DNA from: Sphingobacterium sp. | Lineage (GTDB): Bacteria > Bacteroidota > Bacteroidia > SpSt-205 | Direction: 5' to 3' | Assembly (NCBI GenBank): GCA_028276345.1 | Contig: JAPYWM010000040.1 | Location: 1 to 9,022, forward strand | Length of the DNA stretch: 9,022 nucleotides | Shown here: one piece after another, positions 1 through 7,112 of the stretch | Layout: each line of letters starts with the position of its first letter | Position numbering within the stretch: position 1 is the stretch's first letter | Program-made: the position numbers and the translations under genes | Notes under the pieces: model-generated | Told to the model about the DNA's origin: nothing | What the model saw: the letters and a program-made list of their open reading frames with translations, nothing else | The model's database searches: none

Positions 1-1341
1 GAAGCCCAAAAAGCCCTTTCCGTCGAAGAAGGTCGCCTTCAGGCCCTCCAATCCGAAGAAGCCCAGCATCAGCAGCGTTTACAGCCGATCGAGGACGCGC
101 TCGCTCACGCCCAGCGCCGCCTGGCCGACCTGGAAGAAAAACGCCAGGACCTTTCCCAGCAAAACGAAGCCTACCAGAAAAAGCTCCAGAACCTCTCCGC
201 CCACCAGGCCGAAAAGCGTTACCAGCTCGCCCAGATAGAAGAGCGGCTTCGCCAGGAGGAGAAGCACCAGCGGCTCCTGCACCAGCAGCTTAGCGAGGTA
301 CGCAAACGCCTCACTTACCTCCGCGATCAGGAGGCCCGCCTCATGCAGGAGCTCACAACAGCACAGGCTAACCTTTCCGAAACGCAAAAAGCCCTCGCAC
401 AGGCCCAAGCTGATACCGAAAATATCGCCAATCGTCGGAAAGGCTTTGAGACAGAGCTCCATTCCGCCGAAAAAAGCTATAAGGAAATTGAGTCCACCCT
501 TTATCAGCAGCTTTCCCAGCGGGAGGCCCTCTTAGAACGTCGCAATCGTCTCGTAGCTCGCCGCCAGGAGGCCGAACATCGTATTCAGATGATGACCCAG
601 CGCTTAGAAATGGAGGTCTCGCTTAGCTTAGGGGACCTACCGGAGGCGCCGGGTAGCCGGCTCTCTGCTGACGAGGTAGAACGCCAGCTTCAGACCCTTC
701 GCCAGCAGATGACCGACCTCGGTGAGCTCAACTTTGAAGCCTTCACTACCCTCCAGCAGGAAAAAGCCCGCATGGAATCCTATCAAAGTCAAAGAGCCGA
801 CATCAGCCAGGCGCTGGAAAGGCTGGAAAAACTTCTGATTACCTTGGACCGGGAGGCCGCTCAGCGCTTTACAGACACCTTTGAGGCGGTGCGGCAGGCC
901 TTTATCCGGCAGTTTCGGGAGCTCTTCTCAGAAGAGGATACGTGCGACCTGGTGCTGGTAGAGCCGGATAAGCCGCTCTCCAGCGGCATAGATATTATCG
1001 CCCGGCCCCGGGGGAAGCGCCCCCTCTCTATCACGCAGCTTTCTGGCGGGGAGAAAGCCCTCACGGTCCTGGCCTTGCTCATGGGCATGCTCTCGATTCG
1101 GCCCCCGGCTCTTATTATCTTGGACGAAGTAGATGCCCCACTGGATGATGTCAACGCCGATAAGTTTGGTCGGCTCCTGCGGCGCTTCGGAGAAGTGAGC
1201 CAGATTCTCGTCATCACGCACAATAAAATCACGATGTCTTATGCGGAGGTGCTGTATGGCGTTACGATGCCGGAGCCGGGCGTCAGTACGGTGCTAGGGG
1301 TAGAAATGGCGCAGGCTTTGCAGTCTGTCTCCGCCGCATGA
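1..1341 (+). CDS. smc: Chromosome segregation ATPase SMC, C-terminal part (5' end outside window)
   Basis: This is the C-terminal 446 residues of SMC, the DNA-tethering ATPase of the bacterial condensin complex that compacts and segregates chromosomes. The frame is open from base 1, so the ATG at 343 is internal and not a start. Residues 1 to about 240 are Gln/Glu/Arg/Leu-rich, as expected for the returning arm of the coiled coil after the hinge. The C-terminal ATPase half follows. The ABC signature LSGGEKALT is at fragment residues 347-355. Walker B with the D-loop (ILDEVDAPLDD) is at 373-383. The switch-histidine ITHNK is at 405-409, and the family ending YGVTMPEPGVS comes shortly after. 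The N-terminal Walker A and the hinge are not visible. The stop overlaps the next start (ATGA at 1338-1341), suggesting translational coupling. The ITHNK and YGVTM signatures fit SMC rather than RecN or Rad50. Confidence 0.95.
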   Translation, partial: EAQKALSVEEGRLQALQSEEAQHQQRLQPIEDALAHAQRRLADLEEKRQDLSQQNEAYQKKLQNLSAHQAEKRYQLAQIEERLRQEEKHQRLLHQQLSEVRKRLTYLRDQEARLMQELTTAQANLSETQKALAQAQADTENIANRRKGFETELHSAEKSYKEIESTLYQQLSQREALLERRNRLVARRQEAEHRIQMMTQRLEMEVSLSLGDLPEAPGSRLSADEVERQLQTLRQQMTDLGELNFEAFTTLQQEKARMESYQSQRADISQALERLEKLLITLDREAAQRFTDTFEAVRQAFIRQFRELFSEEDTCDLVLVEPDKPLSSGIDIIARPRGKRPLSITQLSGGEKALTVLALLMGMLSIRPPALIILDEVDAPLDDVNADKFGRLLRRFGEVSQILVITHNKITMSYAEVLYGVTMPEPGVSTVLGVEMAQALQSVSAA

Positions 1342-1928
1342 AGGTGCAGATCGAGTGGCGAAAGGGCCAGCCCGTCCTAACTGGATGCGAGGTCGACTAT
1401 GTGGGAGGCCAGCTCAAAAAAGCCTGGGAAGAGGCATTTCTTGCGTATGGGCTGCACGGGCGCAGCTGGAAGCGCGTCCTGCTAATTGGCATGGGGGCCT
1501 CTCTGATACAAATCTTATCGCAAACGGGGCAGCCCCCGCCTGCGGAGGTTCTCATCCTGGAAAAAGACCCCCAAATGGTCGCCCTACAAGAGACTTATTT
1601 TGACCTGCCCTTGCCCTATCGGGTCGTACTCGGGGATGCGGCGGAGACGATCCATCAGGTGGGGGAGTCTTTTGATGGCATATTCGTGGATGTGTTTGTA
1701 GAGCGGGAGGTGCCAGAAGGTTTTTTGCAGGGCGTCTTTGTGGAGGCGCTGCATAGGCGGCTGGAAAAAAAAGGAATCGTAGTTTGGAATGTCCTGCTTC
1801 CCAAACAGGCTAAGCAGGTGGAGAATTGGCTCCGGACTGTGTGGCCGGTAGTGCGGGTACGGCGTTTAGGGGCGCACCACTTCTTCTCAGCGGGTGCTCA
1901 AGATGCGGAAGGGGGGTGGCCATTTTGA
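1338..1928 (+). CDS. Spermidine-synthase-like / SAM-methyltransferase-fold protein
   Basis: A 196-residue protein with the Rossmann fold shared by spermidine synthases and class I SAM-dependent methyltransferases. Visible motifs are the glycine loop LLIGMGAS (residues 48-55), an acidic end of strand 2 (LILEKD, 72-77, candidate ribose-binding Glu), a GDA turn (99-101) and FDGIFVDVF (112-120). In true spermidine synthases the last strand continues as D-S-S/T-D-P, which supplies the catalytic Asp. Here it reads DVFVERE, so that motif is absent, and the usual N-terminal tetramerisation strands are also too short. I therefore infer a SpeE-related protein of unknown substrate, not a proven polyamine enzyme. 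It has no signal peptide and is likely cytosolic. The ATG overlaps the smc stop and no Shine-Dalgarno is present. A candidate promoter lies just downstream, so this gene probably belongs to the smc transcript rather than the envelope operon. Confidence 0.8.
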   Translation: MKVQIEWRKGQPVLTGCEVDYVGGQLKKAWEEAFLAYGLHGRSWKRVLLIGMGASLIQILSQTGQPPPAEVLILEKDPQMVALQETYFDLPLPYRVVLGDAAETIHQVGESFDGIFVDVFVEREVPEGFLQGVFVEALHRRLEKKGIVVWNVLLPKQAKQVENWLRTVWPVVRVRRLGAHHFFSAGAQDAEGGWPF

Positions 1929-1955
1929 GCGATTAGCGAAAACTGCTTTACTTTG
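1924..1955 (+). promoter_or_regulatory. Candidate Bacteroidota promoter driving the porG-like gene (leaderless)
   Basis: TTTG at 1924-1927 is followed after 21 bases by TACTTTG at 1949-1955. This resembles the Bacteroidota sigma-A pattern (TTG/TTTG, 17-23 bases, TAnnTTTG), but the -7 box has one base fewer between TA and TTTG. The last G lies five bases before the ATG at 1960, so a transcript starting at the usual distance would begin at or next to the start codon. The -33 element overlaps the last codons of the preceding gene. The same box-to-ATG geometry recurs at 7101-7113, which raises confidence somewhat. Prediction only. Confidence 0.5.
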
Positions 1956-1959
1956 CAGC

Positions 1960-2817
1960 ATGCGGTCTCTGCTACTCTGGATAGCACTGGGGGCTGTCGT
2001 ACCCGTGTGGGCTCAGCGCGGTTCAGCGTATAAAAGCTACTTGGCTCTCGGTCCTTCCGTGGGTATCACGAACTACAAGGGCGACCTGGATGATGACTTC
2101 ACCCTCAAATTCACCAGGCCGGGCTTCGGGTTCAACCTCATTTACAACTTTCATCCGCACCTCCGGGCGCGCATTGGGTTTTTCCAGGGCTGGATAGGCG
2201 CAGCTGATTCCGTAAGCGTGGATAGATTCCGCAAGTGGCGTAACCTCCATTTCCGCTCGCACCTGACAGAGTTTCACCTGATATTCATGTATGAGTTTTT
2301 TGCGCATCCGCGACTGTATCGCTTCCGGCCCAAGTTCTCGCCCCTTATTTTTGCAGGCGTAGCGATTTTCAACTTTGACCCCAAGGCTAAGGCCAGCGAT
2401 GGTAATTGGTATCGGCTTCAGCCCCTCGGTACAGAAGGCCAATTCTTGAATGACCCCACCCGTACTTATCCTAAGCCGTATGCTCTGACGCAGGTTTCTA
2501 TTCCCATGGGGATAGGGGCACGTTGGACTCTCAGTAATCGGTGGGACTTGTGGTTTGAGCTGGGCCTGCGTAAAACTTTCACGGACTACCTCGATGATGT
2601 GAGCGACCGGTATCCGCCGCCGAACCTAATGCTCGCGCAAATGGGGCCGATAGCTGCAGAACTTTCTGATCGCAGCGGCTACCGTGCCGCAGGTAGTAGC
2701 GGCTACGATGCTAATGACGTGCGCGGCTTTGTCAACCAAAAGGACTGGTATGTTTATACGGGCATCGGGGTTACTTATATCATTGACCCCGGAGAGCGCT
2801 GCCCGAAATTCCGTTGA
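1960..2817 (+). CDS. PorG-like (DUF6089) outer-membrane beta-barrel protein
   Basis: A 285-residue exported protein of the DUF6089 family, which includes PorG, an outer-membrane component associated with the type IX secretion system in Porphyromonas gingivalis. The start at 1960 is preferred over the upstream in-frame ATG at 1894. It gives a clean signal peptide (MRSLLLWIALGAVVPVWA, residues 1-18, cleavage before Gln19), avoids overlap with the previous gene, and sits right after a promoter box. Family hallmarks are NYKGDLDDD (38-46), FNFDPKA (137-143), LQPLGTEGQ (153-161), TFTDYLDDVS (206-215), an RGF...DWYVYTGIGVTYII strand (255-275) and a C-terminal CPKFR. Alternating aromatic/polar strands support a beta-barrel of about eight strands. 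The single Cys281 near the C-terminus is not in a lipobox. It lies 11 bases upstream of uppS, the usual Bacteroidota arrangement. Assignment to the family is firm; a T9SS role is inferred. Confidence 0.85.
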   Translation: MRSLLLWIALGAVVPVWAQRGSAYKSYLALGPSVGITNYKGDLDDDFTLKFTRPGFGFNLIYNFHPHLRARIGFFQGWIGAADSVSVDRFRKWRNLHFRSHLTEFHLIFMYEFFAHPRLYRFRPKFSPLIFAGVAIFNFDPKAKASDGNWYRLQPLGTEGQFLNDPTRTYPKPYALTQVSIPMGIGARWTLSNRWDLWFELGLRKTFTDYLDDVSDRYPPPNLMLAQMGPIAAELSDRSGYRAAGSSGYDANDVRGFVNQKDWYVYTGIGVTYIIDPGERCPKFR

Positions 2818-2828
2818 TCAGCCCCTAA

Positions 2829-3581
2829 GTGGAAAAGCCTGACATTACTCCCACGGATTTAGACCCTGCGCGCCTACCTACCCATGTGGCTATTATCATG
2901 GATGGAAATGGGCGATGGGCGCAGGCGCGGGGCCTTCCCCGCATAGAAGGCCACCGTTCTGCCGTGCGGGCTGTGCGGGACATCGTGGAAGCCACGGCCG
3001 AACTCGGTATCCCCTTCCTCACGTTGTATGCCTTTTCCACGGAAAACTGGCAGCGCCCCGAGGATGAAGTCTCTGCCCTCATGCAGCTGCTCCACCTCAT
3101 GCTCGACCAAGAAGAAAAGCGTCTCATTGAAAATGACATTCGCCTCCATGTTATCGGCGCCTGGGAAGCGATGCTTCCCCGTCCTCTGGTAGAGCGCCTC
3201 CGTCAGGCTATAGCTCGCACGGCCGGCGGTACTCGCCTTACCCTTACCCTCGCCCTTAGCTACGGCGGCCGCCAGGAAATCCTGCATGCAGCTCGCCTCA
3301 TTGCCAGGGCCACCCAGCAAGGACTCCTCAACCCCGACACCCTCTCCGACACCACCCTCAAGGCCTACCTCTGGACTAAAGACCTCCCCGAACCCGAACT
3401 CCTGATCCGAACCAGCGGCGAACAGCGCATCAGCAACTTCCTCCTATGGGACATCGCTTATACAGAGCTTTACTTTACCCCTGTCCTGTGGCCGGACTTT
3501 CGACGGCAGCACCTATACGAAGCCTTATGGACTTATCAGCAGCGCGAGCGGCGTTTTGGGCGGGTGTCAGCCTCCTCATAG
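2829..3581 (+). CDS. uppS: Undecaprenyl diphosphate synthase (cis-isoprenyl transferase)
   Basis: Cytosolic enzyme that adds isopentenyl diphosphate units to farnesyl diphosphate, giving the C55 lipid carrier used for peptidoglycan and surface polysaccharides. The 250 residues match the usual length (E. coli 253). Motifs in order: HVAIIMDGNGRW (19-30) with catalytic/Mg-binding Asp25; GLPRIEGHR (35-43) with His42; FSTENW (69-74); LALSYGGRQE (141-150); and IRTSGEQRISNF (193-204) with diphosphate-binding Arg194 and Arg200, followed by the Mg-ligand Glu213. The start must be GTG at 2829: an in-frame TAA lies immediately upstream, and the next ATG (2898) would fall at the catalytic motif. No Shine-Dalgarno is visible; start and upstream stop are separated from porG by 11 bases. 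The last 55 bases are shared with the beginning of bamA in another frame. Confidence 0.95.
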   Translation: MEKPDITPTDLDPARLPTHVAIIMDGNGRWAQARGLPRIEGHRSAVRAVRDIVEATAELGIPFLTLYAFSTENWQRPEDEVSALMQLLHLMLDQEEKRLIENDIRLHVIGAWEAMLPRPLVERLRQAIARTAGGTRLTLTLALSYGGRQEILHAARLIARATQQGLLNPDTLSDTTLKAYLWTKDLPEPELLIRTSGEQRISNFLLWDIAYTELYFTPVLWPDFRRQHLYEALWTYQQRERRFGRVSASS

Positions 3582-6004
3582 CCTTTGCCCAAGACCTCTC
3601 GCCCGCCCAGCCCAGAGAGGTGGAAATCACCAACCTTCGCATAGAAGGGGCTTCTTACATCGACCCCGACGCTATCAAAATCGCCAGTGGCCTTTACCTC
3701 TCCCAAAAAATCCGCATCCCCGGCGACGACCTCGCTAACGCCCTCAAAAAACTCTGGAAACAAGGCCTTTTCGCGGATGTGGAAATCCTGGCCGACAGCC
3801 TCACTGAGAAAAAAGTCTGGCTTGTCATTCGCGTCACCGAGCGCCCACGCATCTCCAAAGTCTCTTTCCGCGGCCTTTCTAAAAATAAAGTATCCGACCT
3901 CAAAGATAAGATTGGCCTCGTCAAAGGTACCATCTTCACGGAGGCTCAGCGCCAGCGCGCCGAACGCGTTATTCGCAATTACCTCCAGAGCAAAGGCTAC
4001 TACCAGGTCGCCATACGCACCGAAACCCGCCCCGACACCACCCAGCCCAACGGTGTGGAAGTCATTTTCTTCGTCAGACGCGGTCACCGCACCCGCATCA
4101 AAGACATCACCATCCAGGGCCTCCACGACTTCTCCCCCCAATGGGCCAAGCGCCAACTCAAAGAAACCAAAGAAAAACGCTTTTACCGCTTCTGGAAACG
4201 CTCCCGCTTCCAGCGAACCGAGTTTGAAAAAGACCTGGAACGCCTCATTGAAAAAATGCACGAAAAAGGCTATCGAGATGCGCACATACTTTCAGATACT
4301 ACCTATCTTCTGGATAAACGCCACATACGAGTAGAACTTTCTCTGTATGAAGGCCGACGCTATTATTTCCGCCATATCACGTGGGAGGGCAACTCCGTGC
4401 ATGACTCCGCTACCTTAGGCCGGATTCTCGGCATCCGGCGGGGCGACGTATATAATCCCAAACTCCTCGAGCGGCGTCTCCAAATGGACCCGAATGGAAA
4501 CGATGTGGCTTCCCTGTACCTGGATGATGGGTATCTATTCTTTCGGGCGGAGCCGGTAGAGCATATTGTGGGTGAAGACTCGGTAGACCTGACCATTCGG
4601 CTTTTTGAAGGGCCGCAGGCGACTATTCGGCGCCTCCTCACCGAAGGCAATGACCGTACCCGTGACCGGGTCGTCTTGCGAGAGGTTCGTACCTTCCCCG
4701 GCGATAAGTTTAGCCGCAGTGCCCTCATCCGCACCCAGCGAGAAATCCTCGCCCTCGGCTACTTCGACCAGGAAAAAACGCAGATCGTTCCGCTACCCGA
4801 GCCTTCCGAAGGCGTAGTGGACCTCAAATACCTTTTGGAGGAGCGTCCCTCCGATCAGGTTTTCTTGCAGGGGGGCTGGGGTGGACGCATTCGGGATGCT
4901 TATGGCAATCCCATTGGCGGGGGGTTAATTCTCACGACCGGTCTGCGCTTCAATAACTTTGCTTTTAGCCGCCTTGGAAACAGGCGGGCCTGGCGGCCCC
5001 TGCCTACGGGCGATGGCCAGCAGCTCGGCCTCCAAATTCAAATCAACGGCCGGGGTTTCCAAAACTATGCGATTAACTTCCTCGACCCCTGGTTCGGCGG
5101 CAAAAAACCCAACTCTCTCGGTTTTTCGCTGTATTATTCTGTCCAGCGGGCGCTCTTTTCCGATTATTATCTCTCTATTTTGGGGACGACGCTGGACTTT
5201 GGCAGGCGGCTTCGGTTCCCTGATGACTTTTTCCGTAGTTTTACGACGCTTTCCTACCGGTATTACTCGGCTAAGAATGCTTTTTCGCTACTGGGCTCGC
5301 GCGGTACAGCCTTTGTGAATATCTTTTCCTTGCGACAATCGCTTGACCGTACGAGCTTAGATGCGCCTATCTATCCGCGTTCGGGGTCCTCTATTACGCT
5401 ATCGGTGGAGGTGACCCCGCCCTGGTCGTATCTTCTGGGGACGGCTTACGAGGCCGAACGGGATGCCTTGCGGCTGTTGGAGTTTCACAAGTGGCGCATG
5501 GATGCCCAGTTTTATGCTCGGGTCGTGGGGAATATGGTGCTCGCGCCGCGCTTTCGGATAGGCCTTCTGGGGCGGTATAATCCCAATCTCCCCTTCTCGC
5601 CGTTTGAGCGGTTTTTCCTCGGGGGCGATGGTATCCAGGGCTTCAATATCGACGGGCGAGAAATCATTGCTTTGCGGGGGTATGCTTCGCCCTTCATTGG
5701 CCCGGCTAATGGCGCTCTGGCTTTCAGTAAGTTTACCCTTGAGCTGCGGCAGGCCATCTCTCTCAATCCCACCGCTACCCTGTGGGTGCACGTCTTCGGG
5801 GAAGGGGGGAATGCGTGGGGCCGCCTCGATAACATCAACCCCCTCCAGCTTCAGCGCTCCTTTGGAGCTGGGGTGCGCGTATTTTTGCCCATGTTTGGTT
5901 TACTGGGGGTAGATTTCGGCTATGGGATAGACAATGCGCGAGACCCGGCGGGCATACCCCTCGGTGGACCGCGCTGGCACTTCATGATTGGTCAGCAACT
6001 ATGA
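3527..6004 (+). CDS. bamA: Outer-membrane protein assembly factor BamA (Omp85)
   Basis: An 825-residue Omp85 protein that folds and inserts beta-barrel proteins into the outer membrane. A predicted signal peptide (residues 1-21, cleavage after AFA, before Gln22) is followed by five POTRA domains at roughly 33-105, 107-186, 189-275, 278-361 and 364-440. A 16-strand surface-antigen barrel (about 445-825) completes it. Barrel loop 6 carries FFLGGDGIQGF (696-706) and LRGY (716-719), the counterpart of the VRGF motif. The POTRA3 segment KRFYRFWKRSRF (217-228) is of the Bacteroidota type. The C-terminus ends HFMIGQQL, with Leu rather than the more usual aromatic last residue. The ATG at 3527 is chosen because it gives a compact signal peptide. 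In-frame GTG 3488 and ATG 3446 are alternatives, while a start after the uppS stop would lose the export signal. Its stop overlaps the next start (ATGA at 6001). Confidence 0.93.
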   Translation: MDLSAARAAFWAGVSLLIAFAQDLSPAQPREVEITNLRIEGASYIDPDAIKIASGLYLSQKIRIPGDDLANALKKLWKQGLFADVEILADSLTEKKVWLVIRVTERPRISKVSFRGLSKNKVSDLKDKIGLVKGTIFTEAQRQRAERVIRNYLQSKGYYQVAIRTETRPDTTQPNGVEVIFFVRRGHRTRIKDITIQGLHDFSPQWAKRQLKETKEKRFYRFWKRSRFQRTEFEKDLERLIEKMHEKGYRDAHILSDTTYLLDKRHIRVELSLYEGRRYYFRHITWEGNSVHDSATLGRILGIRRGDVYNPKLLERRLQMDPNGNDVASLYLDDGYLFFRAEPVEHIVGEDSVDLTIRLFEGPQATIRRLLTEGNDRTRDRVVLREVRTFPGDKFSRSALIRTQREILALGYFDQEKTQIVPLPEPSEGVVDLKYLLEERPSDQVFLQGGWGGRIRDAYGNPIGGGLILTTGLRFNNFAFSRLGNRRAWRPLPTGDGQQLGLQIQINGRGFQNYAINFLDPWFGGKKPNSLGFSLYYSVQRALFSDYYLSILGTTLDFGRRLRFPDDFFRSFTTLSYRYYSAKNAFSLLGSRGTAFVNIFSLRQSLDRTSLDAPIYPRSGSSITLSVEVTPPWSYLLGTAYEAERDALRLLEFHKWRMDAQFYARVVGNMVLAPRFRIGLLGRYNPNLPFSPFERFFLGGDGIQGFNIDGREIIALRGYASPFIGPANGALAFSKFTLELRQAISLNPTATLWVHVFGEGGNAWGRLDNINPLQLQRSFGAGVRVFLPMFGLLGVDFGYGIDNARDPAGIPLGGPRWHFMIGQQL

Positions 6005-6516
6005 AAACCTGGCATACCCTTACCTTGGCCCTGCTTAGCTGGGGTCTTCAGCTTCTGCCTGCCCAAAAGGTAGGTTATGTAGATACCCAGGCCCTCTTAG
6101 AACGCATGCCTGAGTACAAAGCTGCCGAGCAGGAAATCGAACGTCTCACTCAGCAGTGGCAGAAAGAAATTGACGACATCTATGCCCGGGTAGAGCAGCT
6201 TTTTCAGCAGTACCGGGAGCAGGAACCCCTCATGTCCCCTGAAATGAAACGTCGAAAACAGGATGAGATCGAAGCCGAAGAACGAAAAGCGCGCGAGCTC
6301 CAGCGCAAACGCTTCGGCCCTAATGGCGATCTCTTCAAACAGCGCGAAGAAAAAATGAAACCCATTCTGGACCGCCTCAATCAGGCTATCCAGGCCGTCG
6401 CCCAGGAAAAGAAGTTTGCCATCGTCCTGGACCGGAGTGCGGGTGCGAATATTCTCTATGCAGAACCGGCCTACGACCTCACAGATGCCGTGGCCGCTAA
6501 ACTGGGACTACGATGA
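6001..6516 (+). CDS. OmpH/Skp-family periplasmic chaperone, copy 1
   Basis: A 171-residue OmpH/Skp-type chaperone, a family that binds unfolded outer-membrane proteins in the periplasm and delivers them to BamA. Signal peptide residues 1-21 (ending LLPA, before Gln22) lead into the first strand KVGYVDTQALLERMPEY (23-39). A long charged helical hairpin (about 40-130) forms the tentacle region. The closing strand is KKFAIVLDRSAG, and ILYAEPAYDLTDAVAAKLG ends the protein. The segment FGPNGDLFKQRE in the second helix is characteristic of the first Bacteroidota Skp paralog. This copy is clearly more divergent from copies 2 and 3 than those are from each other. ATGA overlaps join it to bamA upstream (6001) and to copy 2 downstream (6513), with no Shine-Dalgarno at either. 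It is the best candidate for the canonical BamA partner. Confidence 0.92.
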   Translation: MKTWHTLTLALLSWGLQLLPAQKVGYVDTQALLERMPEYKAAEQEIERLTQQWQKEIDDIYARVEQLFQQYREQEPLMSPEMKRRKQDEIEAEERKARELQRKRFGPNGDLFKQREEKMKPILDRLNQAIQAVAQEKKFAIVLDRSAGANILYAEPAYDLTDAVAAKLGLR

Positions 6517-7094
6517 GACGAATCCTCTTCTTGGGGATCCCGCTTCTTTTCTTCGCGTGCCGCTCCGCATCGCATGAAGCTGGATCCACCTCCGGCACCC
6601 CCACCTCACGGATTGGCTATACAAACATAGAAAGGGTTCTGCGGCTCATGCCTGAAGCTCAGGCCGCCGATAGTCAGCTCCGGGCTTACCAGGCTTCCCT
6701 CATGATACCCCTCCAGCAAAAACAGGCCGCCCTGGAAAAAAAGTACCAGGAATTCATGGACCTCCAGCAAAAAGGCCTCCTCGCTCCCATCGATGCAGAA
6801 AAGCGCCAACAAGAGCTATACAAACTCAACGAGGACATTCAGCGCCTTCAAATGCAAGCTGAACAAAAAATGCTGGCCAAGAGAGCAGAGCTTTTCCAGC
6901 CTATCTCGGATAAGCTCCAAAAAGCCATAGACGACCTCGCCCAAAAAGAAGGATACGACTACATATTCAACAACTCCAATGCGACGGGGGTAGCTTTTCT
7001 TCTGCATGCCCCCAAAGAGCATGATGTGACGAAGCGCCTCCTCCAGCAGCTGGGGATTCCCGTAGATAGCCTTCCCGAGGAAGAACCCCAGTAA
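6513..7094 (+). CDS. OmpH/Skp-family protein, copy 2, possible lipoprotein
   Basis: A 193-residue OmpH/Skp-family protein. The N-terminus MRRILFLGIPLLFFAC fits a lipoprotein signal: two Arg, a hydrophobic core and Cys16 preceded by F-F-A. The -3 and -2 residues are bulky, so the lipobox is weaker than the L-A/S-G/A-C consensus. A Ser/Thr/Gly-rich linker (17-32) then leads into the Skp core from IGYTN (34-38). The core has a charged coiled-coil hairpin (about 55-130) and a conserved closing block GYDYIFNNSNATGVA at about 148-162. By hand alignment residues 32-182 match copy 3 without gaps at 80 of 151 positions. The tail is short and acidic. The start overlaps the copy 1 stop (ATGA), and 18 bases separate its stop from copy 3. 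If lipidated it would be membrane-anchored, unlike classical soluble Skp; the alternative is an ordinary signal peptidase I substrate. Confidence 0.88.
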   Translation: MRRILFLGIPLLFFACRSASHEAGSTSGTPTSRIGYTNIERVLRLMPEAQAADSQLRAYQASLMIPLQQKQAALEKKYQEFMDLQQKGLLAPIDAEKRQQELYKLNEDIQRLQMQAEQKMLAKRAELFQPISDKLQKAIDDLAQKEGYDYIFNNSNATGVAFLLHAPKEHDVTKRLLQQLGIPVDSLPEEEPQ

Positions 7095-7100
7095 AATCCG

Positions 7101-7108
7101 TACCTTTG
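7101..7108 (+). promoter_or_regulatory. Candidate internal promoter -7 box (TACCTTTG) before skp copy 3
   Basis: TACCTTTG matches the Bacteroidota TAnnTTTG -7 consensus exactly and sits in the 18-base gap between skp copies 2 and 3. I see no convincing TTG/TTTG at the -33 distance. The last G is five bases before the ATG at 7113, so transcription would start at or next to the start codon and yield a leaderless mRNA for copy 3 and murI. Spacing is identical to the box before the porG-like gene. Confidence 0.5.
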
Positions 7109-7112
7109 CCCG

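Noticed and set aside
79..462. A 127-codon minus-strand frame rich in Leu
   Set aside because: It is the antisense image of the SMC coiled coil, whose Glu/Lys/Gln codons read as Phe/Leu in reverse; it is not a membrane protein.
343..1341. A shorter SMC start at the ATG at 343
   Set aside because: The same frame is open with coiled-coil sequence from base 1, so this ATG is internal.
1894..1959. An upstream ATG start for the porG-like gene
   Set aside because: It would bury the signal peptide behind 22 charged/mixed residues, overlap the previous gene and lie before the promoter box.
3901..3908. A minus-strand TATCTTTG matching the -7 consensus
   Set aside because: It lies inside bamA and nothing plausible is encoded downstream on the minus strand; the match is expected by chance.
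3536..4285. A 249-codon open frame on the minus strand across the start of bamA
   Set aside because: It is fully antisense to the uppS end and POTRA coding sequence, with Phe/Gly/Ala-rich shadow composition and no recognisable motif.
3687..4334. A 215-codon + strand frame inside bamA
   Set aside because: The Ser/Pro/Lys/Ala-rich translation is a frame-shift shadow of the well-supported POTRA region.
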